Shown here piece by piece: positions 25,081 to 32,596 of a stretch of DNA of 32,596 bases. A program made the translations under genes and the position numbers. Origin of the DNA: Alphaproteobacteria bacterium (GTDB lineage Bacteria > Pseudomonadota > Alphaproteobacteria > RF32 > CAG-239); contig JAEEYV010000048.1 of NCBI GenBank assembly GCA_016288295.1, positions 1 through 32,596 of the forward strand. Reading direction: 5' to 3'. The stretch's first letter is position 1; every line of letters begins with the position of its first letter. The notes under the pieces are model-generated. The model saw only the letters and a program-made list of their open reading frames with translations. It did no database searches and was not told where the DNA came from.

Positions 25081-25839
25081 ATGCTTTTTGTCCGTTCGCT
25101 GTTGAGTAATATATGGATTTATGGTGTAATAGGGTTTGGCGTTCTTTTTTGCAGTATATTCGGATGGTTTATGCCGCAAAAATGGCATGTTTTTTGGTGG
25201 GGGCGTATGATGTGTCCGGTAGTGATATGGGGTATGAGAGTTTTTGGCGGATTAAAAATTGAAGTGCGCGGCAAACAATATCTCAATAAAAATGCAATTT
25301 ATGCCTGTAAACACGAATCGGCAGCAGAAACATATTTTTTAGCGGCTATTGTGAATAAAGCAACTATGGTGTTGAAAAAAGAACTTACGTATATTCCGTT
25401 TTTCGGTTGGGCGCAGGCAATGTATGGGTGTATTCCGGTTGATCGTTCAGCCGGTGCGAGTGCAATGAAAAAAATGTTGGCTAGTGCCAAAAAAGTGATG
25501 AGTACTGGGCGTCCGTTGATTATTTTTCCGGAAGGGCACAGAGTTCCGGCAGGTACAAGTTTGAAATATAAACCGGGATTTTTGTTTTTGGCACAAAATT
25601 TGAAATTACCCGTGGTTCCGGTGGCTTTGAACAGCGGTATGTTTTGGCCGCGTAGCTCGTTTAAGCATATTCCGGGAAAAATTGTGGTCGAATTTTTGCC
25701 TCCGATTGATATTCAAGGTGATAAGAATGAATGCATTGAAAGAATTCAAAAATGTATTGAAGATAAATGCTATGAATTAAATCACGAAGCAATGCGTGAT
25801 TATCCGGCTTGTAAAGTTAATTATGCCGGAAAAGACTAG
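25081..25839 (+). CDS. plsC: 1-acyl-sn-glycerol-3-phosphate acyltransferase
   Basis: PlsC acylates lysophosphatidate to phosphatidate at the inner membrane. The 252-aa product has an N-terminal membrane segment (about 8-30). Block I is KHESAAET, an HX4E in place of the usual HX4D (H78, E83). Block II/III-like IPVDRSAGASAMKKM, the substrate motif FPEGHR and block IV PVVPVALNSG follow. GGAGAG precedes the ATG. It closes the ftsE-ftsX-ydcF-plsC unit. Its stop overlaps the stop of convergent rsmD in the palindrome CTAG. Confidence 0.94.
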   Translation: MLFVRSLLSNIWIYGVIGFGVLFCSIFGWFMPQKWHVFWWGRMMCPVVIWGMRVFGGLKIEVRGKQYLNKNAIYACKHESAAETYFLAAIVNKATMVLKKELTYIPFFGWAQAMYGCIPVDRSAGASAMKKMLASAKKVMSTGRPLIIFPEGHRVPAGTSLKYKPGFLFLAQNLKLPVVPVALNSGMFWPRSSFKHIPGKIVVEFLPPIDIQGDKNECIERIQKCIEDKCYELNHEAMRDYPACKVNYAGKD

Positions 25840-26381
25840 TTGTTGAAAGTTAAAAACCAAAATTTGGCAATTCCATAACGACGAGAATCAATAAGTTGCA
25901 GAGGGGAAGGAATGTCTAATTCTTCTTTGGCATTGGTTTCAACTATGCAAATGCCGTTGGGGGCAAGCCAGTTGTTTTTGATTACGGATAATAAAGCTTT
26001 TTCATTAAGACCTTTGTTATAAGGAGCATCCATAAAAATAACATCAAAAATTTGTTGTGGATGCGGCAAAGATGAAGCGTCGGTTTTTATAACGGTTATT
26101 TTGTTTTTTTCATTTGGAAAAAGGTTGATGTTTTTGGTAAGAGTTGAAGTATCAATATCAACCAATGTTACGCTTTGTGCTCCGCGAGAAAGAGCTTCAA
26201 GCCCGAAAGCTCCGGTTCCGGCAAAGATATCGGCAAGATTGATTTGCTTCCACTCTTTATTCAATTTTGAGTTGAGAATATTGAAGACAGATTCACGAGC
26301 TTTGTCGGCAGTAGGGCGGATTGCTTCCGTTTTTGGGGATAAAAGTTTTTTGCCTCGATATAATCCGCCGATGATTCTCAT
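25836..26381 (-). CDS. rsmD: 16S rRNA (guanine966-N2)-methyltransferase
   Basis: RsmD methylates G966 in the small-subunit rRNA using S-adenosylmethionine. The 181-aa product has MRIIGGLYRGKKLLSP, RPTADKARESVFNIL, the SAM-binding DIFAGTGAFGLEALSRGA with LVDID, and the catalytic motif as MDAPYNKG, where most members have (D/N)PPY. Its ATG overlaps the rluB-like stop in ATGA, so the two are translationally coupled. Its stop overlaps plsC. Confidence 0.94.
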   Translation of the reverse strand: MRIIGGLYRGKKLLSPKTEAIRPTADKARESVFNILNSKLNKEWKQINLADIFAGTGAFGLEALSRGAQSVTLVDIDTSTLTKNINLFPNEKNKITVIKTDASSLPHPQQIFDVIFMDAPYNKGLNEKALLSVIKNNWLAPNGICIVETNAKEELDIPSPLQLIDSRRYGIAKFWFLTFNN

Positions 26382-27097
26382 AGTTCAAACTTTCCGCCGA
26401 GTTGTTCTTTTAAGACTTTGTGGGGGACTTCTTTGACTTCACCTTTTTTAAGGCTTCCAAGTTGGAACGGACCGTAAGACAAACGGATAAGACGAGCAAC
26501 ATCCAGACCGATATGTTGCATTAGCCGACGGATTTCACGATTTTTGCCTTCAGTTAGGGTTATGGTCAGCCAGGTATTAGAGCCTTGGGTGTTATCAATG
26601 GCAATTTTGACTGGTCCGTAGTTGATGCCATCAATGGTAACTCCGTTTGTCACAGAATCGAGTTTTTGTTGAGTTACGGAACCATGGACTTTGACTTTGT
26701 AACGGCGACTCCATCCGTTTTGCGGTAGCTCAAGAAGCCGGGAAAGTTCTCCGTTATTGGTTAGTAAAAGGAGCCCTTCAGAATTGAGGTCGAGCCTGCC
26801 AACGGATATAACGCGAGGCATATAGTCAGGTAAATTGTCAAATACGGTAGGTCGTGAAGAATCCTTGTGAGAAGTGATTAAACCTACGGGTTTGTAATAA
26901 AGCCAAAGTCTGGTTTGTTCAATTTCAGGAAGCTTTTCGCCATCAATGAGAATTTTGTCTGTAGGTTCAACATTGATTGCAGGTGAGTTTATAACTTGTC
27001 CGTTTAAGGTTACACGTTGTTGTAAAATTAATTCTTCAGCGGCACGGCGTGAGCAGACACCGGAACGGGCGATAAATTTGGCTATTCTTTCACTCAT
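26378..27097 (-). CDS. rluB: RluB/RsuA-type rRNA pseudouridine synthase
   Basis: The enzyme isomerises a specific uridine in rRNA. RluB acts on 23S U2605, but RluE or RsuA specificity cannot be excluded. The S4 RNA-binding domain (residues 1-60) reads MSERIAKFIARSGVCSRRAA. The catalytic domain has WLYYKPVGLITSHKD, the catalytic Asp in SVGRLDLNSEGLLLLTN, and TEGKNREIRRLMQHIG. I chose ATG 27097 over the TTG at 27106; GAGG lies about ten bases upstream. It is coupled to rsmD and divergent from tadA, a common alphaproteobacterial arrangement. Confidence 0.92.
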   Translation of the reverse strand: MSERIAKFIARSGVCSRRAAEELILQQRVTLNGQVINSPAINVEPTDKILIDGEKLPEIEQTRLWLYYKPVGLITSHKDSSRPTVFDNLPDYMPRVISVGRLDLNSEGLLLLTNNGELSRLLELPQNGWSRRYKVKVHGSVTQQKLDSVTNGVTIDGINYGPVKIAIDNTQGSNTWLTITLTEGKNREIRRLMQHIGLDVARLIRLSYGPFQLGSLKKGEVKEVPHKVLKEQLGGKFEL

Positions 27098-27156
27098 TTT
27101 AAGCAATCCTCAATAAATTTGTGCTTATGATACATTAGGCAAAGGAAAAAATAAAG

Positions 27157-27624
27157 ATGAATTGTCAAGATTATATGAAAATTGCCCTAAAACAGGCGGA
27201 AAAAGCTTTTATAAAAGATGAAGTTCCGGTAGGAGCTGTGATAGTTGACCCTATTTCGGGAGAGGTAGTGGCAAAAGCCGGAAATTGCGGTGAGCATGGT
27301 AAAGAAGCGTTTGCTCATGCGGAAATTGAGGTTATGCGAAAAGCTTGTAAAAAGCTGAATACGAATCGCTTATACGGCATGGAGCTATATGTTACATTGG
27401 AACCGTGTACAATGTGTGCGGCAGCGATTTCAATGATGAGAATTGCAAAAGTATATTTTGGAGCTAAAGATGAAAAAGGCGGAGCTATTGTGAGCGGTGT
27501 GCGTTTTTATGAGCAGGCGACCTGTCATCATCGTCCGCAGGTCGAGGGCGGTATTTTGGAAAAAGATTGTTCAAAAATATTGAAGGATTTTTTCAAGGCA
27601 AAAAGGTGTAGAAAAAGCGAATAA
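27157..27624 (+). CDS. tadA: tRNA-specific adenosine deaminase
   Basis: TadA deaminates A34 to inosine in the anticodon of tRNA-Arg(ACG). The 155-aa product has DEVPVGAVIVDP, zinc and proton-shuttle motif H54-A-E56 in FAHAEIEVM, and zinc ligands Cys84 and Cys87 in LEPCTMCAAA, with KGGAIVSGVRFYE downstream as in TadA. The Lys/Arg-rich C-terminus ends KRCRKSE. AAAGGAAA precedes the ATG. It is divergent from rluB-rsmD. Confidence 0.95.
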   Translation: MNCQDYMKIALKQAEKAFIKDEVPVGAVIVDPISGEVVAKAGNCGEHGKEAFAHAEIEVMRKACKKLNTNRLYGMELYVTLEPCTMCAAAISMMRIAKVYFGAKDEKGGAIVSGVRFYEQATCHHRPQVEGGILEKDCSKILKDFFKAKRCRKSE

Positions 27625-27686
27625 AAAGATAGCATTAAAAAAAACTAGCATTAGCATATTAAAAGGTTTTTTTGCTGAAGGTTACT

Positions 27687-28175
27687 ATGAACTTGAAAAA
27701 AATTGTATTTACTAAAGTTCCGCCGAGTATAAGCAAAACCAACCGTCGTTTTTTTGACCGACATGTACGCAGAGCCTTTGTACAATATGTTGCATATGTG
27801 GGATTGTTTGACGGGGTGCTTACCGAAGAGGAAATTGAAAATGCAAAAGACGGTATTTTACCTAAATATTTGGATGTTCATCATATTGTTCCGTTATCAG
27901 GCTCTACAAGTTTAGACATTAATGCTTTTACAAATTTAACAATTCTTCATAAATCAACTCATACTTATATCAACAGAAAAATTTTTGAACCGCAGTTAAA
28001 AGATTTGCCGGAGGGTAAAAGTCGGGAGATATATATTCCAGAGTTTGCTATGGTTGATGCGGATAGAATTATTGCAATAAAAGCTGGAAAATCAAAAGAG
28101 CAGTTTCGAATAGAGCAGCAGTTTTTGATTGAGCAACAATTACAAAATATGAGAAGATACAAAGGGCGAATGTAA
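27687..28175 (+). CDS. Orphan HNH-motif protein
   Basis: I do not know the family name. The 162-aa product contains an HNH-like segment: LDVHHIVPLSGSTSLDINAF (His65-His66), then NLTILHKSTHTYINRKI (Asn83, His88, His92). This is the order expected for a beta-beta-alpha-metal nuclease fold. The first 50 residues are basic and aromatic, and the last 40 carry repeated EQ-rich helices (EQQFLIEQQLQ). I chose ATG 27687 because GAAGG is five bases upstream. It is not next to restriction, toxin or phage genes, so the role is unclear. A DNA-repair, toxin-like or inactive nuclease is possible. Confidence 0.7.
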   Translation: MNLKKIVFTKVPPSISKTNRRFFDRHVRRAFVQYVAYVGLFDGVLTEEEIENAKDGILPKYLDVHHIVPLSGSTSLDINAFTNLTILHKSTHTYINRKIFEPQLKDLPEGKSREIYIPEFAMVDADRIIAIKAGKSKEQFRIEQQFLIEQQLQNMRRYKGRM

Positions 28176-28230
28176 AAAAATAATTATAAGTTACGAAATG
28201 TTAATAAAAATGGTCTTATAATTCCAGTTT

Positions 28231-28560
28231 ATGGAGATTATGGCTATTATGGGACTGTTACAAGACATAAAGTATCGTTTGAAAAGATCAGGGCTGCTGA
28301 TATTTTTTGTTATGCTTTTCTTCTATTTTTGTTTTAACGGGTTTTATGGCGATCGGGGATTTCAAAAATATATGTATTTGAAAAAAGAAGTTGCGTATGC
28401 TCATGAAATTGCGGACCAATATCGGCATCAAAAAGAGGAATTAAATGAAAAAGTTAAGCTTTTGTCTCCGGGAAGCCTGGATTTGGATATGCTTGATGAA
28501 AGAGCCAGGGAAGTCTTGAATATGGTCGGTTCCGGCGAATTGATTTTGTTAGATGAATAG
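28231..28560 (+). CDS. ftsB: FtsB/DivIC-like septum formation protein
   Basis: FtsB bridges FtsQ and FtsL and helps activate septal peptidoglycan synthesis. The 109-aa product is a short single-pass protein: a cytoplasmic start, one membrane segment (LLIFFVMLFFYFCFNGFYG, about residues 22-40), then a coiled coil (FQKYMYLKKEVAYAHEIADQ), and a C-terminal LDLDMLDERAREVLNMVG as in alphaproteobacterial DivIC proteins. The start is uncertain: ATGs at 28231, 28240 and 28249 are possible, with GGAG at 28233. It lies just upstream of an M23 peptidase, matching a division role. Confidence 0.85.
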   Translation: MEIMAIMGLLQDIKYRLKRSGLLIFFVMLFFYFCFNGFYGDRGFQKYMYLKKEVAYAHEIADQYRHQKEELNEKVKLLSPGSLDLDMLDERAREVLNMVGSGELILLDE

Positions 28561-28655
28561 CCTTAATGACGGCAAATTGTAGATAGTGTAAAAAAATACT
28601 GTATTTTTTGTTTTTTTCTTGCTATATATGTTTTCCTGATAGGGAATTATATGGT

Positions 28656-29882
28656 ATGAAAAAGTTACCTAAGAAAATAAATCGTGAGCCAATGCGTTAC
28701 TCTGAAAAGAAACCGTTCTTTTCGAGCAAGGAGATTATATTCAGAAGCAACGGTCGTGCCAGGGTTTGGCATATATCGTCAAAAATGCAGATAATAGCCT
28801 TGTTGCTGATTGTTTTGACAGCATTTTGGGGAGTGCATTCTTCTCATATGTATCATCGTTCGGGACGAATCCTTAACCGTAAGAACAATGAGCTTACGGC
28901 AACCAGGGATGCTTATATGGATTTAATGGGAGATTTTGTGGCATTGCAAAGCAACATTGCAATGATGATTCAAAATCTCGACAATGCCGATAAGAAAAAA
29001 GTTGATGTTGAGGAATATAAGCAACAGGCATCTATGGTGGAAGAAAGAGTTAAACAGATTACAAGTCATCCGGAACTGATCGATGCGGAAAAATTGGAAG
29101 AAAAAACCAGTTTGAATGAAGTATCGTTGCAACGTGATATTGCCGTTTCTGAGCGTAATGAATTACGTAAACAGTTAGTCGATTTGCAACAAATGGTTGA
29201 GGATATGCGTGCTGCCGAAATGAACGTACTCGATAAAGTGTCGCAAATTGCCGGAAATGAGATGAATAAAATTAAAAATGCAATTAATTCAATCAATTCA
29301 TCTTTGAAAAAACGCGGAATGTATTTTAATGCACTTGCAAACAATAAAAAACAGCATGGTAGTGGCGGACCATATATTCCGGAAGAAAACAAATTTTTAC
29401 AAGAAAAAAAGGTTAATGATAAGGTCAGTCGTTTGTATAAAACTGTGGACGATGTTGCCTATCTGCGCGAAGTGTTGAATTATGTGCCTTTGGGAAAGCC
29501 GGTATGGAGTATGTGGGTGTCTTCTCCGTATGGTGGGCGTAGCGACCCATTTAAAAAATCAAAGGCATATCACAAAGGTGTTGATTTAGCCGGTAGAACC
29601 GGAAATAAAATTAAGGTTATGGCTAAAGGAAAGGTGATTAAGTCAGAATATAATTCCGGTTATGGAAATGTAGTTGAAGTTGATCACGGTAATGGTTTCG
29701 TGACCAAGTATGCGCATTTAAACAAATCATATGTTAAAAGAGGACAACGTCTGGAAATCGGTGATGCCATAGGGGAAATGGGTTCTACAGGACGCTCAAC
29801 CGGTCCGCATTTGCATTATGAAGTATTATATAAAGGAAAAGATGTAGATCCAATGCCGTTTATTCGGGCAAAATCGTCTTAA
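28656..29882 (+). CDS. M23 (LytM-type) peptidoglycan endopeptidase
   Basis: A membrane-anchored cell-wall peptidase or peptidase-like factor. The 408-aa product has a basic cytoplasmic N-terminus, one membrane segment (MQIIALLLIVLTAFWGVHSS, about residues 44-63), and a long coiled-coil region (about 75-250). The C-terminal M23 domain has the zinc motifs HKGVDLAG (HxxxD) and HLHYEV (HxH), so catalysis looks intact. I chose ATG 28656 with AGGGA ten bases upstream; the track's extension adds an unlikely N-terminus. It is followed by a bactofilin gene 11 bases later, a pairing known from other proteobacteria, where bactofilin positions the peptidase. Confidence 0.93.
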   Translation: MKKLPKKINREPMRYSEKKPFFSSKEIIFRSNGRARVWHISSKMQIIALLLIVLTAFWGVHSSHMYHRSGRILNRKNNELTATRDAYMDLMGDFVALQSNIAMMIQNLDNADKKKVDVEEYKQQASMVEERVKQITSHPELIDAEKLEEKTSLNEVSLQRDIAVSERNELRKQLVDLQQMVEDMRAAEMNVLDKVSQIAGNEMNKIKNAINSINSSLKKRGMYFNALANNKKQHGSGGPYIPEENKFLQEKKVNDKVSRLYKTVDDVAYLREVLNYVPLGKPVWSMWVSSPYGGRSDPFKKSKAYHKGVDLAGRTGNKIKVMAKGKVIKSEYNSGYGNVVEVDHGNGFVTKYAHLNKSYVKRGQRLEIGDAIGEMGSTGRSTGPHLHYEVLYKGKDVDPMPFIRAKSS

Positions 29883-29893
29883 AGGAGTAAAAA

Positions 29894-30328
29894 ATGAAAA
29901 AATTCAGAAGAATTATCTATTTAAAAATTGCTCGTTTGATGGGGCGTGGAAAAAATGGCAACGAAGTGCCGACGATTGTTGCTGAAAACAGTGTTCTCAA
30001 GGGTGATGTGCTGTCAGCAGGAACTTTGCATGTTGATGGAACGATTGATGGTGATGTAAATTGCGATGAGTTGATTATCGGAGTAAAAGGTGCTGTTAAT
30101 GGTGCTGTTAAAGCTCAGAGCATATATTTATACGGTTCTTTGAATGGTGAAGTAAAGGCTGATAGTTTGTTTATTGCACAAACAGCTCGTTTGATTGGTG
30201 ATATAAGTCATAACAGTATTGCTATTGAGCCTGGAGCTTATATTGAAGGACGTTGCATTAAAAATAAGCCAACCCTTACCGTGGTTGAAGGAAAAGCTAC
30301 GGTTAAAAAATTGAAGGCTGCGGAGTAA
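29894..30328 (+). CDS. Bactofilin
   Basis: Bactofilins are cytoskeletal proteins that polymerise without nucleotide and form membrane-associated scaffolds for cell-wall enzymes. The 144-aa product has a basic N-terminal tail, then the beta-helical DUF583 core with regular repeats (VAENSVLKGDVLSAGTLHVD, GTIDGDVNCDELIIG, GAVNGAVKAQSIYLYG, GSLNGEVKADSLFIAQ) and a Lys-rich end. Normal length. AAAGGAG precedes the ATG. It lies between the M23 peptidase and smpB, so a scaffold-plus-enzyme module is likely. Confidence 0.95.
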   Translation: MKKFRRIIYLKIARLMGRGKNGNEVPTIVAENSVLKGDVLSAGTLHVDGTIDGDVNCDELIIGVKGAVNGAVKAQSIYLYGSLNGEVKADSLFIAQTARLIGDISHNSIAIEPGAYIEGRCIKNKPTLTVVEGKATVKKLKAAE

Positions 30329-30329
30329 G

Positions 30330-30812
30330 ATGCCAACAAAAAAAACAAAGTCCGATTTTATTTCAACTGGAAACGTGGCACAGAATCGCCGTGCCACGTT
30401 TGATTATTATATAACCGAGCGTTTTGTTGCCGGACTTGAATTGATGGGAACAGAAGTTAAGTCTTTGCGGCAAGGGCATGCAAATATTAATGATGCTTTC
30501 GGTATTGAAAAGGGCGGAGAGCTTTATATTTCAAATATGTTTATTGCAGAGTACAGCAACAAAGGATATGCAAGCCATGCCGAAAAAAGAGATCGTAAAT
30601 TGTTGCTGAAGAAAAAAGAAATAAACGATATTATCGGCTCAATCGCTAAAAAAGGAACGACGCTTGTGGCAATTAGGCTGTTTTTTAATGAAAAAGGTCG
30701 TGCAAAGTTAGAGATAGGTCTCGGTGTCGGTAAAAAACTTTATGATAAACGTGAAACTGAAAAAACACGTGATTGGAATCGCGAGAAAGCACGAGTAATG
30801 GCAAGATATTAA
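30330..30812 (+). CDS. smpB: SsrA-binding protein SmpB
   Basis: SmpB binds tmRNA and guides it to stalled ribosomes for trans-translation. The 160-aa product has [20 protein letters not shown], the RNA-binding [20 protein letters not shown], and the C-terminal [20 protein letters not shown] tail that enters the decoding site. Normal length. It begins one base after the bactofilin stop and so may be cotranscribed with it. Its TAA overlaps the uvrB stop on the other strand. The ssrA gene is not in this window. Confidence 0.97.
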   Translation: MPTKKTKSDFISTGNVAQNRRATFDYYITERFVAGLELMGTEVKSLRQGHANINDAFGIEKGGELYISNMFIAEYSNKGYASHAEKRDRKLLLKKKEINDIIGSIAKKGTTLVAIRLFFNEKGRAKLEIGLGVGKKLYDKRETEKTRDWNREKARVMARY

Positions 30813-32596
30813 TCGCCGTTTATGTATATGGTGTTGTCATAGATACGCATAGCCAATAATTCAAGAGATTTTATTTTATCACGATAAATGACTGCTTGTT
30901 CAAACTCAAGGTTGGTTGCGGCTTCTTTCATTAATTTAGTGTATTCTTTAATTTGTTTTTCTATGTCTTTGGCATCGCCGGCGCTAATCGGTTCTTCTTT
31001 AGCAAAATCGGTTTCGCTCATCTCACGCAGGGTTGAAGAGATACTCTTTTTAATCGTTTGCGGAGTTATGCCGTGTTCAATGTTGAATTTTAACTGTTTT
31101 TCGCGGCGACGAGCAGTTTCTTCCAGGGCTTCTTTGATGGAGCCGGTCATTTTGTCAGCGTATAAGATTACGCGGCTTTGAGCATTACGTGCGGCACGTC
31201 CGATGGTTTGAATAAGCGAACGAGTGGAACGTAAAAATCCCTCTTTATCGGCATCAAGAATGGTCACAAGAGAACATTCCGGAATATCTAAACCTTCACG
31301 TAAAAGGTTAATTCCGACCAATACATCAAAAACACCAAGGCGTAAATCGCGGATGATTTCTATGCGTTCCAAGGTGTCAATGTCGGAGTGCATATAGCGG
31401 ACTTTAATACCGTTTTCATTAAGATATTCAGTCAAATCCTCAGCCATTTTTTTGGTAAGAGTGGTGACCAATATACGCTCTTTTTTGAGAATGGTTTTGC
31501 GACATTCTTTCATAAGGTCGTCAATTTGATTTTCAACCGGTCTTACCAAACAAATCGGATCAGCCAACCCAGTGGGGCGGATAACCTGTTCGGCAAAACT
31601 GCCATGACTCTGTTCCAATTCCCAATCGCCGGGAGTGGCTGAAACAAAGATGGTTTGCGGACGCATTTTATTCCACTCTTCAAATTTGAGCGGGCGGTTA
31701 TCCAGGCAAGACGGAAGCCTGAATCCATATTGTGCCAGAGTTGATTTACGATTGCGGTCGCCGCGAAACATACCGCCGATTTGAGGTACGGAAATATGGC
31801 TTTCGTCAATAAAAAGCAAGGCATCGTCAGGCAGGTATTCAAATAATGTCGGAGGTGGTTCGCCGGCGGCTCGTCCGGTAAGATAACGCGAATAGTTTTC
31901 GATGCCTTTGCAATGTCCGGTGGTTTCCAGCATTTCCAAATCAAACCGAGTGCGCTGTTCCAAGCGCTGCGCCTCAAGCAACTGATTGTTTTCTCGATAT
32001 ATTTGCAACTGGTCCTGAAGCTCTTTTTTGATATTTACAATGGCTTGTGAAAGTGTGGGGCGCGGAGTAACGTAATGACTCGCCGGATAAACCACAACCT
32101 TTTCAAGGTCGGTAATGCGTTTTCCGGTCAGGGCATCAAATTCGTAAATATTTTCAATTTCGTCGCCGAAAAAGGATATGCGCCAAGCCCGATCCTCAAG
32201 GTGGGCGGGAAAGATGTCCAAAGTATCACCTTGAACACGAAATGTGGTGCGGATAAAGTTTTGTTGATTGCGCTCATACTGAAGTTCGGATAATCTGCGG
32301 CAGACATCGGGCATTTCAATATTGTCACCGATTTTTAGTTCGCAAGTCATGGCTGAATATGAGGCGACATCGCCCAAACCGTAAATACAAGAAACAGATG
32401 CAACAATAATTACATCGCGATTTTCCAAAATGCTGCGGGTGGCAGAGTTACGCATGCGGTCAATCTGCTCATTGATGGCGGAGTCTTTTTCAATGTAAGT
32501 ATCGGTTTTGGGAACATAGGCTTCGGGCTGATAATAATCATAATATGAAACAAAGTATTCAACGTGATTGTTGGGAAAAAACTCTTTCATTTCGCT
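30809..32596 (-). CDS. uvrB: UvrABC system protein B (partial, N-terminus outside window)
   Basis: UvrB verifies DNA damage and loads UvrC in nucleotide excision repair. The frame runs to the window edge, so the track's ATG at 32590 is internal: the two codons before it read S-E, continuing [11 protein letters not shown]. Visible are 595 residues: the damage-probing beta-hairpin [13 protein letters not shown], Walker [17 protein letters not shown], the helicase motif QTIGRAARN, and the C-terminal UVR domain [17 protein letters not shown]. About 75-80 N-terminal residues with Walker A are missing. It is convergent with smpB, and the stops overlap in TTAA. Confidence 0.97.
   Translation of the reverse strand, partial: SEMKEFFPNNHVEYFVSYYDYYQPEAYVPKTDTYIEKDSAINEQIDRMRNSATRSILENRDVIIVASVSCIYGLGDVASYSAMTCELKIGDNIEMPDVCRRLSELQYERNQQNFIRTTFRVQGDTLDIFPAHLEDRAWRISFFGDEIENIYEFDALTGKRITDLEKVVVYPASHYVTPRPTLSQAIVNIKKELQDQLQIYRENNQLLEAQRLEQRTRFDLEMLETTGHCKGIENYSRYLTGRAAGEPPPTLFEYLPDDALLFIDESHISVPQIGGMFRGDRNRKSTLAQYGFRLPSCLDNRPLKFEEWNKMRPQTIFVSATPGDWELEQSHGSFAEQVIRPTGLADPICLVRPVENQIDDLMKECRKTILKKERILVTTLTKKMAEDLTEYLNENGIKVRYMHSDIDTLERIEIIRDLRLGVFDVLVGINLLREGLDIPECSLVTILDADKEGFLRSTRSLIQTIGRAARNAQSRVILYADKMTGSIKEALEETARRREKQLKFNIEHGITPQTIKKSISSTLREMSETDFAKEEPISAGDAKDIEKQIKEYTKLMKEAATNLEFEQAVIYRDKIKSLELLAMRIYDNTIYINGD

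Noticed and set aside
28590-28615. A/T-only inverted repeat AAAAATA / TATTTTT after ftsB as a terminator
   Set aside because: It has no GC pairs in the stem beyond the loop edge and would be unstable, so I do not call it.

Overview
The window comes from a low-GC alphaproteobacterium. The grounds are the alphaproteobacterial RpoA N-terminus ([12 protein letters not shown]), the ftsE-ftsX-ydcF-plsC gene order, the divergent rluB-rsmD / tadA pair, and the bactofilin + M23 peptidase pair. AT-rich codons, sigma70 promoters of the TTGACA / TATAAT type, and a large Cys-rich secreted protein suggest an uncultured, possibly gut- or host-associated lineage. That habitat is inference, not something the sequence proves.

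Layout. (1) 1-6672 is the end of the spc/alpha ribosomal region: rpmD (partial), rplO, a terminator, secY, adk, a consensus promoter, rpsM, rpsK and rpoA. A long hairpin repeat and an antisense dtd gene follow, and then rplQ, which is therefore split from rpoA. (2) 6673-12714 is an accessory island. It holds a lipoprotein with no Shine-Dalgarno, an 813-aa Cys-rich secreted protein, a small secreted protein flanked by identical 51-bp repeats, and two small membrane-protein genes, the second broken by a perfect 56-bp tandem duplication. (3) 12715-18224 holds glycolytic genes: gap-pgk forward and eno reverse. Between them lie a second copy of the long hairpin repeat, an orphan acyl carrier protein, an AT-rich glycosyltransferase and a structured RNA of about 187 nt with its own promoter and terminator. 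(4) 18389-21077 holds a dCMP-deaminase-like enzyme, a LuxR-type response regulator, a nitroreductase, a YecA/UPF0149-like protein and a small lipoprotein. (5) 21089-32596 holds argS, the ftsE-ftsX-ydcF-plsC envelope operon, the rluB-rsmD pair, tadA, an orphan HNH-motif protein, an FtsB-like protein, an M23 peptidase, a bactofilin, smpB and partial uvrB.

How the genes fit together. The first block makes ribosome, RNA polymerase and translocon parts. Block 5 is rich in division and cell-wall functions (FtsEX, FtsB, LytM/M23, bactofilin) plus RNA modification and rescue. Several convergent pairs meet stop to stop with zero or negative spacing.

The strongest candidates for something undescribed are two. 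The first is the structured RNA at 16644-16830, in which the loop of the 5' hairpin is complementary to the loop of its own terminator. The second is the 123-nt long-hairpin repeat after rpoA and pgk, whose two copies differ by compensatory base-pair changes.
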